From Phoebastria nigripes (taxonomy: Eukaryota; Chordata; Aves; Procellariiformes; Diomedeidae): a DNA stretch of 64,000 nt. Under the pieces are notes generated by a model. That model was not told the origin of the DNA, made no database searches, and worked only from the letters and a program-made list of their open reading frames with translations. Location: positions 1-64,000 of the forward strand of contig JAYKAV010003437.1 of the NCBI GenBank assembly GCA_035582835.1, in the 5' to 3' direction. Shown here one piece after another: positions 26,707-38,604 of the stretch; the stretch's first letter is position 1; the number at the start of each line of letters is the position of its first letter. The translations under genes were made by a program, and so were the position numbers.

Positions 26707-26746
<40 letters not shown>
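26707..26746. repeat. Poly(A) tract, 40 bases
   Basis: Forty uninterrupted A residues followed by a purine-rich tail. No poly(A) signal or retroposed gene body is visible immediately upstream, so I call it a simple homopolymer. Confidence 0.9.
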
Positions 26747-26748
<2 letters not shown>

Positions 26749-28103
26749 AAAGAGAAGATCCATGAGTACCAGCCAGCTAAGAACTCAAATTTGTTAAGAC
26801 TCAAATAGAACTGGTATGTTGGAAGTTTTGGATTCTGAGTCTAGGCATACTTAAGGTTGAATAATAAAACACTGTATTTCACTATTCATCCAGCAATAGT
26901 CCTGGACTACTGAACTCAAAGCAACATTTATCAGCCGTTTCTTATATAGAAGTGCTGCATTTAGTTTGTTATGATTAAAATGAAGGTATTTCTTTCTTTA
27001 TTTGTAGTATTAGAGTCACTCTTTTATTATTTGTTAAGAGGAAGATGTTAGTTTGGGGGGTTTTTTTAGTTAAAATTAAATTGGATATTTTTTTATTTCA
27101 TGACATTTTAAATAAATACTAAACAAAAAACATGTGCTTGAAGTGTGTTTTTCACAGTGTGGAGCACAGACAAAGGAGGCTGAATAACACCTTAAAACCA
27201 TGGGCATGGAAATGAAACCACAGTACCAGAGACCTAAAGCAGACCAGCAGCTGCAGCNCATAGTCTGAATTAGACATGGATAATGCATGGAGTTTGTTAC
27301 AACAGAATAGGCAAAAACAGCCAAGGTGGTGGATGGACAAAACCCACTCCAGAGTGTGAGTTTCCTCACTTACCTTAAGCAAGCTCACAAGATAGAGTGG
27401 ATGACCATTTAAAAAATTTCTGTCTTCCCATTGACAATTGAGGAAACCTAGATGATCTTCGTAGGCTCAATTTTACTTTTTAATAGCTAGGTAAATAACA
27501 TAAATCTCATTTTATTTTAAATGAATTGTCTGGATTCCCTCTGTTTTCCAGAATGTAAACATTTCAGCGTGTTTGGAACAGGAACTGCTGACAGTGAGTT
27601 CAATAGGACATTTTAGAAGTTCAAATTTTATTTTCATTCCAAATTCAGGCATGGAAAGAGCTACCCCAAAAGTAAAACACAGTGTGGAAAGCATCATTTT
27701 GCTTTCCAACCTTCTTTTCATGTTGACGATAAGTAGCAGATGTAATGTGCTGATTATGATCTATGAAGATTGGCAGAGAGAGTGTAGATTGAAGCTGTAC
27801 AAAATGGCCTCCATCCCACCACATTTTAGTGTATTATCTCCCTCTACATAAAGCCATCCTTCTAAAGTAAATGCTGACATTGTCCATATGGGAAAAAGGA
27901 TGCATTTGAAGGCATCTCCCCAGAGGGTGAGTCTGTTTGCCTTTTTTTAGGTGTTTCTAACTTCAGGGAAGCAATCAGCATCATTCACAATTGTTAGAGG
28001 AACATCAAACTGAATAGCCCTTGGCTTCTGAAGTAGAAACTGTTTAGCCCCGGCTTTAGCAAAGAATATAAAATCGGATGTTGATTCCTAAGTAGCTCAT
28101 TTC

Positions 28104-28108
28104 AGTTC
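28104..28108. repeat. Target-site duplication, left copy (LTR copy B)
   Basis: AGTTC, identical to the sequence directly after the LTR. Confidence 0.88.
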
Positions 28109-28663
28109 TGTTGTCGTTTAACCCAGCAGGCAGCCAAACACCACACAGACGCTCGCTCACTCCCCCCCCACCAGTTTGGGGAGAGAATCAGAAAAAAAAG
28201 TAAAATTCATGGATTAAGATAAAGACAGTTTAATAGAACAGAAAAGGAAGGGAAAATAATAATAATAAAAATAATGATAGAATATACAAAATAAGTGATG
28301 CACAATGCAATTGCTCACCACCCGCTGACTGATGCCCAGCCAGTCCCTGAGCAGCAATCGCTGCTCCCCGGCCAACTACCCCCAGCTTATACACTGAGCA
28401 TGACATCATATCGTATGGAATACCCCGTTGGCCAGTTGGGCTAGCTGTCCTGGCTATGGCCCCTCCCAGCTTCTTGTGCACCTGGCAGAGCACGGGAAGC
28501 TGAAAAGTCCTTGGCTAGTGTAAACACTACTTAACAACAACTAAAATATCAGTGTGTTATCAACATTATTCTCATGCTAAATCCAAAACAGCTAAAGCTG
28601 CAGCTTTTCTTCCTACCAGCTACTAGGAAGAAAATTAACTCTATCCCAGCCGAAATCAGGACA
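28109..28663 (-). mobile_element. Solo LTR, avian ERVL-like family (copy B, divergent)
   Basis: A 555-bp LTR in reverse orientation, bounded by TGTTGTCG and TCAGGACA. It is flanked by a perfect 5-bp duplication, AGTTC (28104-28108 and 28664-28668), which proves it inserted as a provirus and recombined to a solo LTR. Compared with the other two copies it has a different GC-rich block around 28330-28385, an altered CRE (TGACATCA on the plus strand, 28401-28408), GTTGG where the others have ATTGG (28427-28431), and a more canonical TATA region (TATAAG on the reverse strand, about 28386-28391). The ATTAAA poly(A) signal (28229-28234) is kept. It also has about 30 extra bases near 28590-28622 that form palindromes. 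It is probably a separate subfamily. Confidence 0.92.
28594..28634. repeat. Palindrome and inverted repeat inside LTR copy B
   Basis: AAAGCTGCAGCTTT (28594-28607) is a perfect 14-bp palindrome. It runs into TTTTCTTCCT (28605-28614), which pairs exactly with AGGAAGAAAA (28625-28634) across a 10-base loop. The palindrome and left arm belong to sequence missing from the other two LTR copies. Confidence 0.85.
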
Positions 28664-28668
28664 AGTTC
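28664..28668. repeat. Target-site duplication, right copy (LTR copy B)
   Basis: AGTTC, identical to the sequence directly before the LTR. Confidence 0.88.
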
Positions 28669-31667
28669 AAATGTACTTACCACTGTTACAAGCTCTGCCA
28701 CTCATGCTGAAGTGTAATAATAAAGAACAAACAAACCTAAAGACCTTGGTGTCTGCCCGAGGTAGATGCAATACATCAAACATCTACTCATGAAAAGACT
28801 TTTCTGAAATACTGCCGCGTCCATGATAACAATTGGAGTCAAAATATTCCCATTTTCCTCTCAGATAGAAAAGTCTGCACTTTCCCTTCCTCCCTGTCTT
28901 AAATATCACAGCCTTGTGGCACATCATTTTCGCAGTGCATAGACGATGTCCTGTCTCATTTGTTGCATCTAATCTTCTGAAAAGCTCATGTGATTTTCAG
29001 CTTTGTCCAAGCATTTTCTGAAAGTGTCTAATTTTGTCATGATGGAAATGTAATTTCTTAGTTCACTAATACAACCATTCACTTTAGCCATTCCTTCTCT
29101 AATTTTAAAGATTATGTCTTCTTCTGATCTCATTATTATTACACTTGTCATTCAAAATGAGAGGAGGAGGGAAAGAATTGGAATTATGACTCCCTGATGA
29201 ATTCCATCTGTGCTTATGGAAATCAGGGATGTGATGTTCATTTTGAAGTGTCACCACAGCAAAAATAGAAGTCAATTCAAGAGCAATAAAATACTCAAGT
29301 TTAGAACGCCAACACCGTGACAATGAGAGGCATATATTTTTCTTATTATCTACAGGTACTACTATAACACCTAAGAACCATAGTCACAGCAAAACCACAG
29401 GGAAAGAAAAAATAAAAAAACACAAAAAACCCAAACCAGCATCAGCAGACACTTATTCCTATTTCTTGTTTCTTTCACACAACTGCATATAATTTTCACT
29501 ATGTTACACCATTTTCAAATTATTATGCATTTTATAGATCCCATCTGTGCCACAGAATAGGATTTTTCACCAAATACAATACAGCTAACTCTCCAAACAA
29601 TAAGAATTTACACCATAATAAGTCACATCAAGACAGACAGTTTTTAATTAGTTCTCAGAGCAAGGGGAATTCAGTAAACCTATTTGTCTTTCCCATGTCT
29701 TCTGAGTTGTGAAGTTCAATCCACCTACATAGAAGGTCTTGGTTCTTAGTATGGTATTTGAAGTCCAAAAGCAAAGTCTGTCAATAACCAATCCCTTTGC
29801 TATCCTCCAGTGAGGAAAGAGCTTTGATTCCTGCAGTAAATTAATTCACTGAGAGAGAAGGGCTTTTAATTTTTTTTTAGCTTTCCTATCTTAAGATCTC
29901 ACTCAGACATGTGCACACACATATACACACATGAAAAAGACAAATTTAGCAACAAAAAATATGGCATATATGTCCCAATAGCTATATGCCTAAAGCCTTG
30001 AGCATAGATTTTTTCTAGCCCATTTCTTCTTTAAATGGGTATTTCCAAATCATTAAATATAAAACCTGACTGTAAAAAAAAAAAAAAAAGTGTTACTCGA
30101 AGTCATCTGCTTAGTACTGTGAGAATTGAGGCCCAGCAAAACAGGAAGAATAGTGACTTTAATCTTCTATTTAGGAAAGGCAGAAAGTCAATACTGGATC
30201 CGGCTTTATGATAATGAATGTACAAGTACATGGTTGTAATACTCATAGCAAAACAAGGTTGGGTGGAGCTGCAGATATCTCTTCTGACCCCAGTTCAGAA
30301 ATAAATTCCAGGTCAATAATACTATCAGCCATAGCTCTTTAGCCACTTGGGCCATAAAATTTCTTAATGTTGAATTTTACTGCCTGCCTCTGGAAAAAAA
30401 TAGAGCAGTTATCTAAATAGAAGTGTTTTACAATAAGCAATGAATGAAGCATAGTAGGGCCAAATGCATAGAAACCTTAGAAAAGGTAAAGTAACACATA
30501 ATCTGAACTGCTATTTCCTTTTAATTTACAATATGTGACATCAATCTCTACCTTTGACTTTTACCTTGGCCCACGGTTTTGGGATAATGCACCTATGTAG
30601 CCCTTTCCTTATGAATTTCCGAATGGAGACATATACCAATCCATAGAAAAGTCTGTCTTAAAGACATGGCTAATCAGGCTACAAGTAGAATGAAAATTTG
30701 TAAAGGGCTGTTTGCCTCTCCATGACTTGACAAAGCCACTATGAAGACCTATACTTCATGAGCTACAACCACACACCAGTTAGGACAGACAATTGCATTA
30801 CCTGTAGACATGGCAGAGCCAGGCTTTGTTAGCCACTAGTAACACAAAAGGCTCAGCAACACAGGCGATGATGGTGGCAAGACAAACACTGCAGGCCTAT
30901 GCCATCGCAAGTTCACTGTTACCCAAATCAAAATTACCTCGGAGCATGTCAAGGCATATACTGCAAACCCATTTTTGCCTGCTGAATAAATATGCCTGTG
31001 TTCACATTTTGAAAACACGGCTCAGCAATCTGAGGAAGTGTTTGGAAGAAGCAGATGTCAGAAAAACAATTTGGAAAAGTAAACGATCATATATATGATA
31101 TATGGTGTATATATTAAAAATACCTTCCCTGTGTTACCACTATATTAGGATATTGAAGTTGAAAGGATGTTATTTAAGTTGCTTGTTGATTTTCTGCCTT
31201 ACCCTCAGCACAGACAAAGAAAATAGACTACTCAGTTGCAGTTTTGTTTACAGGCACTTACTTGCATTCAATGAGACTGCAATCAGTCACTAAGCTATCA
31301 CACATCCCTTTTTCTCTTGTTTTGGAATGACTTCTCTTTTTCGTTATGTAAATAACTGCAAGGTAGATATATCAAATAAGTGGCTTTTGTAATCTCACAG
31401 GTACATGAGATAGAGACAAACTGCACCTCTGTAAACTTCTCAGTTTTCTTATGTTAATGAGGAATGCCAGTGTGTTGCATAACACATAAAATACCAACAA
31501 AAACCCTGTGTTGTTGGACTAGGGAATGAGCACTGCGGGGANACTTAACTCAAACTGCCTTAATCTATTGGTAATATTTAAAAACACTGTTCTATCCAGT
31601 TTGACAACCTAACCACAGGAAAGGAGCAAACCAAGTTATTTCTCTTCCATACAGAAATTTTCCTCTT

Positions 31668-31691
31668 AAAAAAAAAAAAAAAAAAAAAAAA
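31668..31691. repeat. Poly(A) tract, 24 bases
   Basis: Uninterrupted A run; no element body recognised upstream. Confidence 0.9.
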
Positions 31692-33120
31692 GTGCTGTTG
31701 TTTGTTTGCATGGTTGTGTCACCATACAGTAACTTTCCTCTGGTTAGAAATACAAGGCACTACTTCAGAGAAAGAGGAAAACCCAAGCATCTGGATCACC
31801 ACTCTGGCATGCCACAGTGGACAGCTGAAGAAGAGCAAGGGAATCAGAAAGCCAGACACAAGCACAAAGACCCAAACCATTCCTTAGGAAATGATGAGGA
31901 AAGTACTTAAACCTGTACTTGACATTTAGCAGTGTTTGAATGTCGTTGACTGTAATTGATGCATGTGCATATTTAACAAGCACATATTTCAAAGGCATTC
32001 CTAAATAAGAATATCTTCATCTAATGGGTGTTGTTACAGCCCTGAAGATTGAGGTATATGAATGAAGCAAGGTTTTCAGGGAGCGATAATATCTGATACA
32101 ACTGAGAAAAATCAGTCTTTTGATATAGAAGCCTCCTCTGCTTTGGAAACAACTCTGAAAGATTATCTGCTTTGTGTAACTGTATCAATTGTTTTAAAAG
32201 AGATATTATCTCTCTACAAACTATTCTGTAATNGGACTTCAGAGTTTCATTCTATTCTGAAAAGTGACTCTGTACAAAAACATTCATACTCCAGAAATCT
32301 CCAGCTCGTGTGTACACAATCATTTCCATCAAAAGGATGTTTATCCTTCAAGAGCAAGTACATCTGGAGCTCCTGTTATTGTTTTTCCCCTGACATGGTT
32401 AAAAGAACGTTACACTTCGTAAAGAAGATGAGAATTCGTTGTACGTTGTACTAAAGTTTTAGTAAGGTTCAACAGCAATGCTAGTAGTTTTGAGGTATAA
32501 AAGCATCAATGAGAGCGTGAACTGGATTCTACTCCCACTTGTGTACTGAGCTAAANGGCTATCTACATTTCCATTGTGACAGCAAATTCTACTCTCAAGT
32601 TTATATTTTATTATTTTTTTATCAAATTCAGTCTCAGGATGGTATTTTACACAGCAGTAGTGATAATTAGAGAATTCAAATGAAAGAACAAAGTACTGTA
32701 AGGCTGCAGGGAAAGTCTTCATATCAGTTTTTTATAACCTTCATCTTAATATCATAAATGAATGCAGTTATGCTTTAAACAGTTAAACAACATTGCACAT
32801 GTGGTTTTTGAGGAGCATTAACACAAAACCCTGTTAAAGTGAAAAAATGTTACTGTGGATANATAATTGAAACAATTACAGTGTCACAAGCTCTCATACA
32901 ACGTGGATTTTAGTGTAAAAGCCTCTCCTCTTTGAATAGCATATTTCAAAGCTTAGGAGTCCATTCAATGAACTTTGGGAAGCTCTTAATCCTTTGGGGT
33001 TTTTTTTCCTCCTTTTTGCCTTTTTTTTTTCCCTTGAAACATTTGTGGGCAGGGTGTTACAATATGCAGATAGTGGTTATTAATTGTTATTCTTCAGTGT
33101 AACAGATTCAGTGTGGCTTG

Positions 33121-33144
33121 TATATATATATATATATATATATA
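33121..33144. repeat. (TA)12 microsatellite
   Basis: Twelve uninterrupted TA units. Confidence 0.92.
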
Positions 33145-34752
33145 CAAAATTATAGAAAAATACCCATTCAGTTTAGCTTTAAATCATTAACACAGAAATG
33201 GACCGATTTACACCTATTCAACCTTGATTTCATCAGTTATGTACCTCACATGCACGTGAGGACAGAGCCAAAAAGAAGTACTTGTGGTACTCATATAATG
33301 AAACCAACCCTTGTTTTATCTTAATATTTCTCATTTTATAACCTTTGTTTTCTTNGTATGCATAATCACATGGAGTTTCACAAGTTCTGCAGACGATCTG
33401 GAGTAATCTCTGCTTTCTGATACCTGACTTCTTCCCTTCTCCCCTATCAAAATATAAAGTGTGAGTTCAGAAAAGACATGTATGATACAGTGCCTACCTA
33501 AAATTACTAATCCCAGAGAGCTAGAAACATATGCCAACAAAACAACATTGGAAAAGCTGGTCTGAAATTAAAATAATATTAATATAATAAAATAAGTATA
33601 AATCCAAATGTGTATAATAGCACTGTAACTCCATCAGTCATAAATCAGGAAAGCAAATAATGAATGATTTAATGTTGCCACAGGAGACTAAAATCTCAAC
33701 CAGTAATTAATTATAGGTGTACTAGTGACTGGTTCAAAAAGCCCGACTGTACATTTATTTTTCCTGTATTTTGTCAATTGGGCTTTTCGTTTGCAAAACC
33801 ATGGGATGGCATGAAGCCAGATTCATTGTAAATTTGGACAGAATCCGTTGGGTTTTTTCCAGTTCTACAAAAGTTGAACTGAAGCATATTCAGTTTCACA
33901 AAGCTGTACGAGTCATGTTTTGGTGTTGCAGGCAAACATGGTGTTCTTAGTAAGGCATGCTTCTAGTCTCTACCCTTAAATTTGAGCCCCTGTTGCTGTG
34001 CCCATACAGCTAAATAAAAGAGGGCCAGAGATCAATCACTGTCCACAAGGCCAAGTGACTCATACGAGGTCAAGGCTCACGCTCCCCATTGAAGGTTCAT
34101 TCTGGAGAGAAAGCTGGTTTCAGGGGACCATAGCAGAGCCAGGGAGGGAGCTGACCGTTCAGCAGTGCGGGTAACCACGAGTGTAGTGCTTGGGTTTGTT
34201 TCCTGGCCTTCTCTGCAGGTGCTCTCTGAGTCATGGAGTCAGAGAGTAGATGAAAGGGAAGCTGCCTCCAGTCTTGTAAGCAGCAGCAGAACCATACCCG
34301 GCTTCTTAACATTTTTCGCCAGACTTCCATTGTTGAACAAACCCAAACAAAACATTCCTGTAAACAGAGGGAACAACCCTAGGTTCCCACTGCTGCCTTC
34401 TCCTGCCCTGTACGGTGAGATCAGTCTCCCCTGCACTAAGTGGTACTTCTAACATCAAATTCCTGCTTTCTGAATGACAACTCTATCCACTAGAATACAC
34501 AGCAAAATTTGACACTGAAACCCCATAGGGAACTCAGGAAAAAGTTTAGCAAACGAAATTCTGAATGAAAGCAGGACCCACTATTTTCTAATGATTCCCT
34601 ATATTTTGCATGGAAGTGGTTTATGCCTAACTCAAGTAGACTGGAGGTGTGCTTTTCATCTCATGGAACTTCAGAAATTTCCAATGAGATGTTTGTATCC
34701 ATGCTGTTGACCGAGAATCCCTTTACAGCCACAGACAGTTTTAGGATATGGT

Positions 34753-34834
34753 TAAGTAGCTGTTTACAATATGCTTACAATGTTTACAATATGTTTACAA
34801 TTGTTTACAATATGCTTAAGTAGCTGTTTACAAT
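34753..34834. repeat. Irregular tandem repeat of TGTTTACAAT
   Basis: The 10-mer TGTTTACAAT occurs five times, starting at 34761, 34781, 34792, 34802 and 34825. The word TAAGTAGC precedes both the first and the last copy, so the array probably grew by tandem duplication. Each unit contains TGTTTAC, a forkhead-factor core motif. Confidence 0.85.
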
Positions 34835-34955
34835 AGGAAAAATGTTTATGCTTTTTCTAGAATTAATGGGAAGAAGGGTGACACTTAATTAAGGAGACAG
34901 TCTTCTTTAGGCTTTGCTTTCATCTTTCGTGCAAGGAGAAATTTAGGCAAACATC

Positions 34956-35722
34956 TAATCACTGAATTGTGTAGGCTGGAAAGGACCTACAGAGGTTTCC
35001 AGCCCAACCTGCCACTCAAAGCAGGTCCAAATAGAACAGGCGGCTCAGGGCTATGTCTGGCTGAACTTTGAATATACTGAGGCACAGAGACTCCATAGCC
35101 TCTCTAGGCAACCTGTGACATGATGATACACATGGTAAAAAAAAAAAAAAATCCTGTATATTTAGTTTAAATAATTTCTTGTGTTCCAACATGTGTCCAT
35201 TACTTCTTATCCTTCCACTATTCACCTCTGAGAAGAGTGAGGCTCCAGCTTCTCTACACCCTCCTCTAGGTACCTGTGGACAGAATAAGATCTCCCCTTA
35301 GTGTTCTCTTCTTAAGGCTGAACAGACTGAGTTCTCTCAGCCTCTCTTCATATCCCATGTGCTCCAGTCCCCTGACCTTCTTGGAGTTCCTCCAGCAGAA
35401 TTACTCCAGTATATCAACTGTTTTTCCTCTGTTGGGAGGCCCACAACTGCACACAGTACTCCAGATGTGGACTCACAAATGCTGAATAGAGGGAAAGAAT
35501 CCATTTCCTTGACCTTTTGACTACACTCTTGCTAATACAGCCTAGTATGTGGTGGGTCTTCTTTGCTGCAAGGGCAGACAGCTGACTCATGGTCAGCTTG
35601 CCATTCACCAGGACCCCAAACCAAGAAAGCAAAGCTGCCTTCTAGCTTGTTGATCCCAACGTGTACTGCTGCATGAGGTCGTTCCATCCCAAATGCAAAC
35701 TGGAAATGAATCTTCAAACAGA
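34956..35722 (-). mobile_element. CR1 LINE, older 5'-truncated copy
   Basis: Minus-strand CR1 fragment of about 770 bp that includes the 3' end on the left (GGCTGGAAAGGACCTACAGA block near 34976). On the reverse strand the C-terminal part of the reverse transcriptase ORF2 is readable as KKTHHILGCISKSV and SAFVSPHLEYCVQLWASQQR (within 35414-35632), and a neighbouring frame carries LGWNDLMQQY. The 3' UTR is diverged and has a 14-base A tract inserted near 35136-35150. Divergence is clearly higher than in the CR1 copies at 9700 and 22877. Confidence 0.88.
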
Positions 35723-37265
35723 TCTAAAAATCAAACTGTATCTCCCCCCAGAGTTCCGGGGCATGTTAAGAGAGACAACTAAATTAGTTAGACTAGCTCC
35801 ATCCATGGATGCAATATCTGCCAGAGCCCATTCTGGTATTTCTATGGGCCAGCANCATAGGTTCCATAGAGCAGTACACAGTCAGAAGCTCAGCATTGAG
35901 CATTTTCATTTCACTAGAGCTAATACAGCATGTTGTGGATACTGAATGGGTTTCACTAACAGAAATTCCATGCATATGCTGTGTCCCATGCAGTGTAGCA
36001 TAGTACCTACAGAGTATTCATAGTGCTCTGAAAACATACCTGCTTGTACCTGAGACTGTCCCATTATGAAATATTTTGATTCAATATGCAATGAAGTCAG
36101 TATGCCCAGAATTGTGCTCTTTCAAGCCATGATTCTGCTGACAGCTACAAATTATATTTAACTATGCAGGACAAGCTAAATATGTTCACAAGTGCTTGCA
36201 NGACCAGTGTAGCAAGCAACGGTTGATAGCAGAGGCTTTGGGAATACAGGCTCAGGATGATAACAGAGGCATCAAGGGCATAAAACAACACCCAAATGGT
36301 CACTGAAAGAGTATGCAGCCTTGTGAGCAGGTAGAATCAGTTTTAGAGCATAAGAAAGAGAAGCAGCAGCATGTACACAACTTAAGTAAAACGTCCTATA
36401 CAAAGTGAAAATATAAAGTAGGTAACGGGAAGATAGAAAAGACTGTCATAGAAATTCCTGTGTAAGGATGGTAAACACAACTGCTTATTTGCAGCTGGTC
36501 CCTCTCCCTCTGGTAGAGAAAAAGCACAGCTTTCAGCTTTGCTGTTCACTGTGTTTTACTTCTGTAACAGAACAATCACACATGAAGTGCTAGGCTTTGT
36601 TTTGCCATTGGGTTAAACATGTTGGAATTTTTAAGAGTGATTTGTGTTTGTGCGTGTGCTTGTGTCCAAGCGTGTGTATTTTCTTCTCCAACCTTCCCAT
36701 GCAAGAAGGTGGCTGATACCTCAGCATGAGTCAGAGTAAACTCAGATGGCAGGCATCTGCACATACATGGACTGCAACGTACTGGAGTATTCCATATAGT
36801 GCATTGTACTATAACAAATTACCTTAAGAAATAACAATGATTACAGTAGTGAGTTGGTGAAAAGACATCTGTCAATACAGCAGCAACATCTTTGCTGCTC
36901 TTTCTAACGTTAACAGGGAACCTGAGCAGTCTCTGGTCATGAATGAATTTGNTCTCAATAACCCTTTTTAAAGTAGCTATATTCCAAATATAACCAGATC
37001 CATAAAACAGACAGCTGGACAGAGAGATGGAGAGAGGTGAATTTAGATGTTTAGATTTTGGTTGAGGTGATCTACCCTTGTTCCTACAGAAAATCTGTAG
37101 TACAAAAAATACTGGTACATTTAAAAAAAAAAAAAAACAAACAAACCCAAACAAAAGACTTTGTTCCTAAAATGCATTTGAAGCAAGAATGGAGGTTCAA
37201 GAGAGTGAATCAAAATCTGAATGTCTTTAGGTAGCTGACATTAGTCATTAGTGCTTATTTTAACT

Positions 37266-37286
37266 GGGGGGACCGGGGTGGGGGGG
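37266..37286 (+). other. G-rich tract with quadruplex potential
   Basis: Runs of six, four and seven G separated by ACC and T. The seven-G run can supply two G-triplets, giving four tracts with very short loops. It stands out in AT-rich surroundings. Confidence 0.6.
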
Positions 37287-38571
37287 TTGTTCTATATTTA
37301 TGCTATTGGAAAGTCCACAGAAGAGATCACTTCTTGTCTGGGCTTGAGCATCTCCTGAATTTAGACTCTGAAAGTGGGGTGTCCCCATGTTTGATTTGTT
37401 AGGTGTACACAGAGGACACCAAACACACACTGAAAATATTTGCTTGCTACATAAAAGAATACCAGTTGCAGGACCTCTGTACACAAAACCTAGCCCTGGC
37501 CTAAGGGCACTGACCTCAAATGTCTCCATTGAAAGAGCGCACCTTATTTAAACAGAATTTAGAGAAAAATCATAACCCTGGCTTTGCTTTGATTTTCCCT
37601 AATGGAGGACACCTTTCCTTTCTGAATGCAGGAGTTTAGGGTCGCCAGCTTCCCTTTGTTTATATCAGCCATTGTGAATACGACCTTGAATCTCCTTTTA
37701 GATATTGCCATAAATCCATTAGACCACCTTTCTGAAAGAGGAACTGGTAAGAACTTAGCTAACATTTTTATATGTGTAAATCTTGATTTAAAGTTGTTTT
37801 CCAGATTTCTGAAATCTTTTTGTTTCCCTGAACATTCTTCCCCTCTTCCTCCCATTACTTTTAAATCATAGTTGTTGTCTGAAGCTTTCCAAAGTGCTTA
37901 TTCATGACTGCACTGGCTTTCAACTTTCCCTTGATATTGAAATGGCTAAATTGTGAGTTTATAATGTATGATTTAGATTTAGATTTTTTCTTTCTTAAAT
38001 GGAGAGTAAAACTTGAAGGAGAGCACAGCTGCAGGAAGTATTATTGAAACCCTGAGTACTTTGTCATTTTGAAATCACCCTCCAATTGCCACACATATAC
38101 ATAATAAAATCTGACGCTATGCTGTCATATTCATTGTTTGACTGAGTTTTTAACATCATTCTCATTACTGATGTCATTACTGAGTAACAGAACTACAGTA
38201 ATCTGTAACTAATGTGATAAACTCTCCTGAGTACAATAAATAAAAATAAAGATAACCATCCTATGAGTAAGAAAGGAAAAGTGATAGGAATAGAGGTAGC
38301 TAGAAATGTGATCCTTGAGGGTGGGAGTGCTACAGGCTGTTATTCATATTTGTTACCTTTCATGAAGCCCCCACATGCATTAGGCACTTAAAGGTGAGAA
38401 TGCTCAAGGTATGTGAGATGAAAATAGATTAGCAGAGGGTAGGAATATTTGCAGTGCCTTCCTCACATATTTTAATTTCCTCCTCTCCAACCTATCCTTA
38501 CAGATATGTAGATGTTAGTACTGATGCTAGTTTGGAGGGCTCTGTGATGGAAGAGTCACGATTACCCTTAT

Positions 38572-38604
38572 CCGTTGTTAAGCAACAGTTGTTAAGCAAC
38601 AGTT
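38572..38604. repeat. Tandem duplication of a 15-mer, GTTGTTAAGCAACA
   Basis: Two consecutive copies of a 15-bp unit containing GTTGTTAAGCAAC. The unit is itself a near-palindrome, with GTTG and CAAC ends. Confidence 0.8.

Larger units (their letters stand above)
22982..28103. other. Unique AT-rich sequence, no confirmed gene
   Basis: About 5.1 kb. It contains TA-rich microsatellite-like DNA at 23763-23800, a 40-base A tract, and an exon-like CpG-rich island at 26146-26212 described separately. No ORF shows a recognisable domain. Confidence 0.6.
28669..34955. other. Unique AT-rich sequence, no gene seen
   Basis: About 6.3 kb with no recognisable gene. A 24-base A tract (31668-31691), a (TA)12 run (33121-33144) and a cluster of TGTTTACAAT words (34753-34834) are the visible structures. 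The open frame at 32062-32454 (130 codons) is the longest, but it contains an n and no motif. Confidence 0.62.

Noticed and set aside
32062..32454. 130-codon plus-strand ORF
   Set aside because: Contains an n, has no recognisable motif and sits in AT-rich sequence; length alone is not convincing.
33121..33144. (TA)12 as a CRISPR-like or regulatory array
   Set aside because: It is a plain microsatellite; no spaced repeats occur anywhere in the window.
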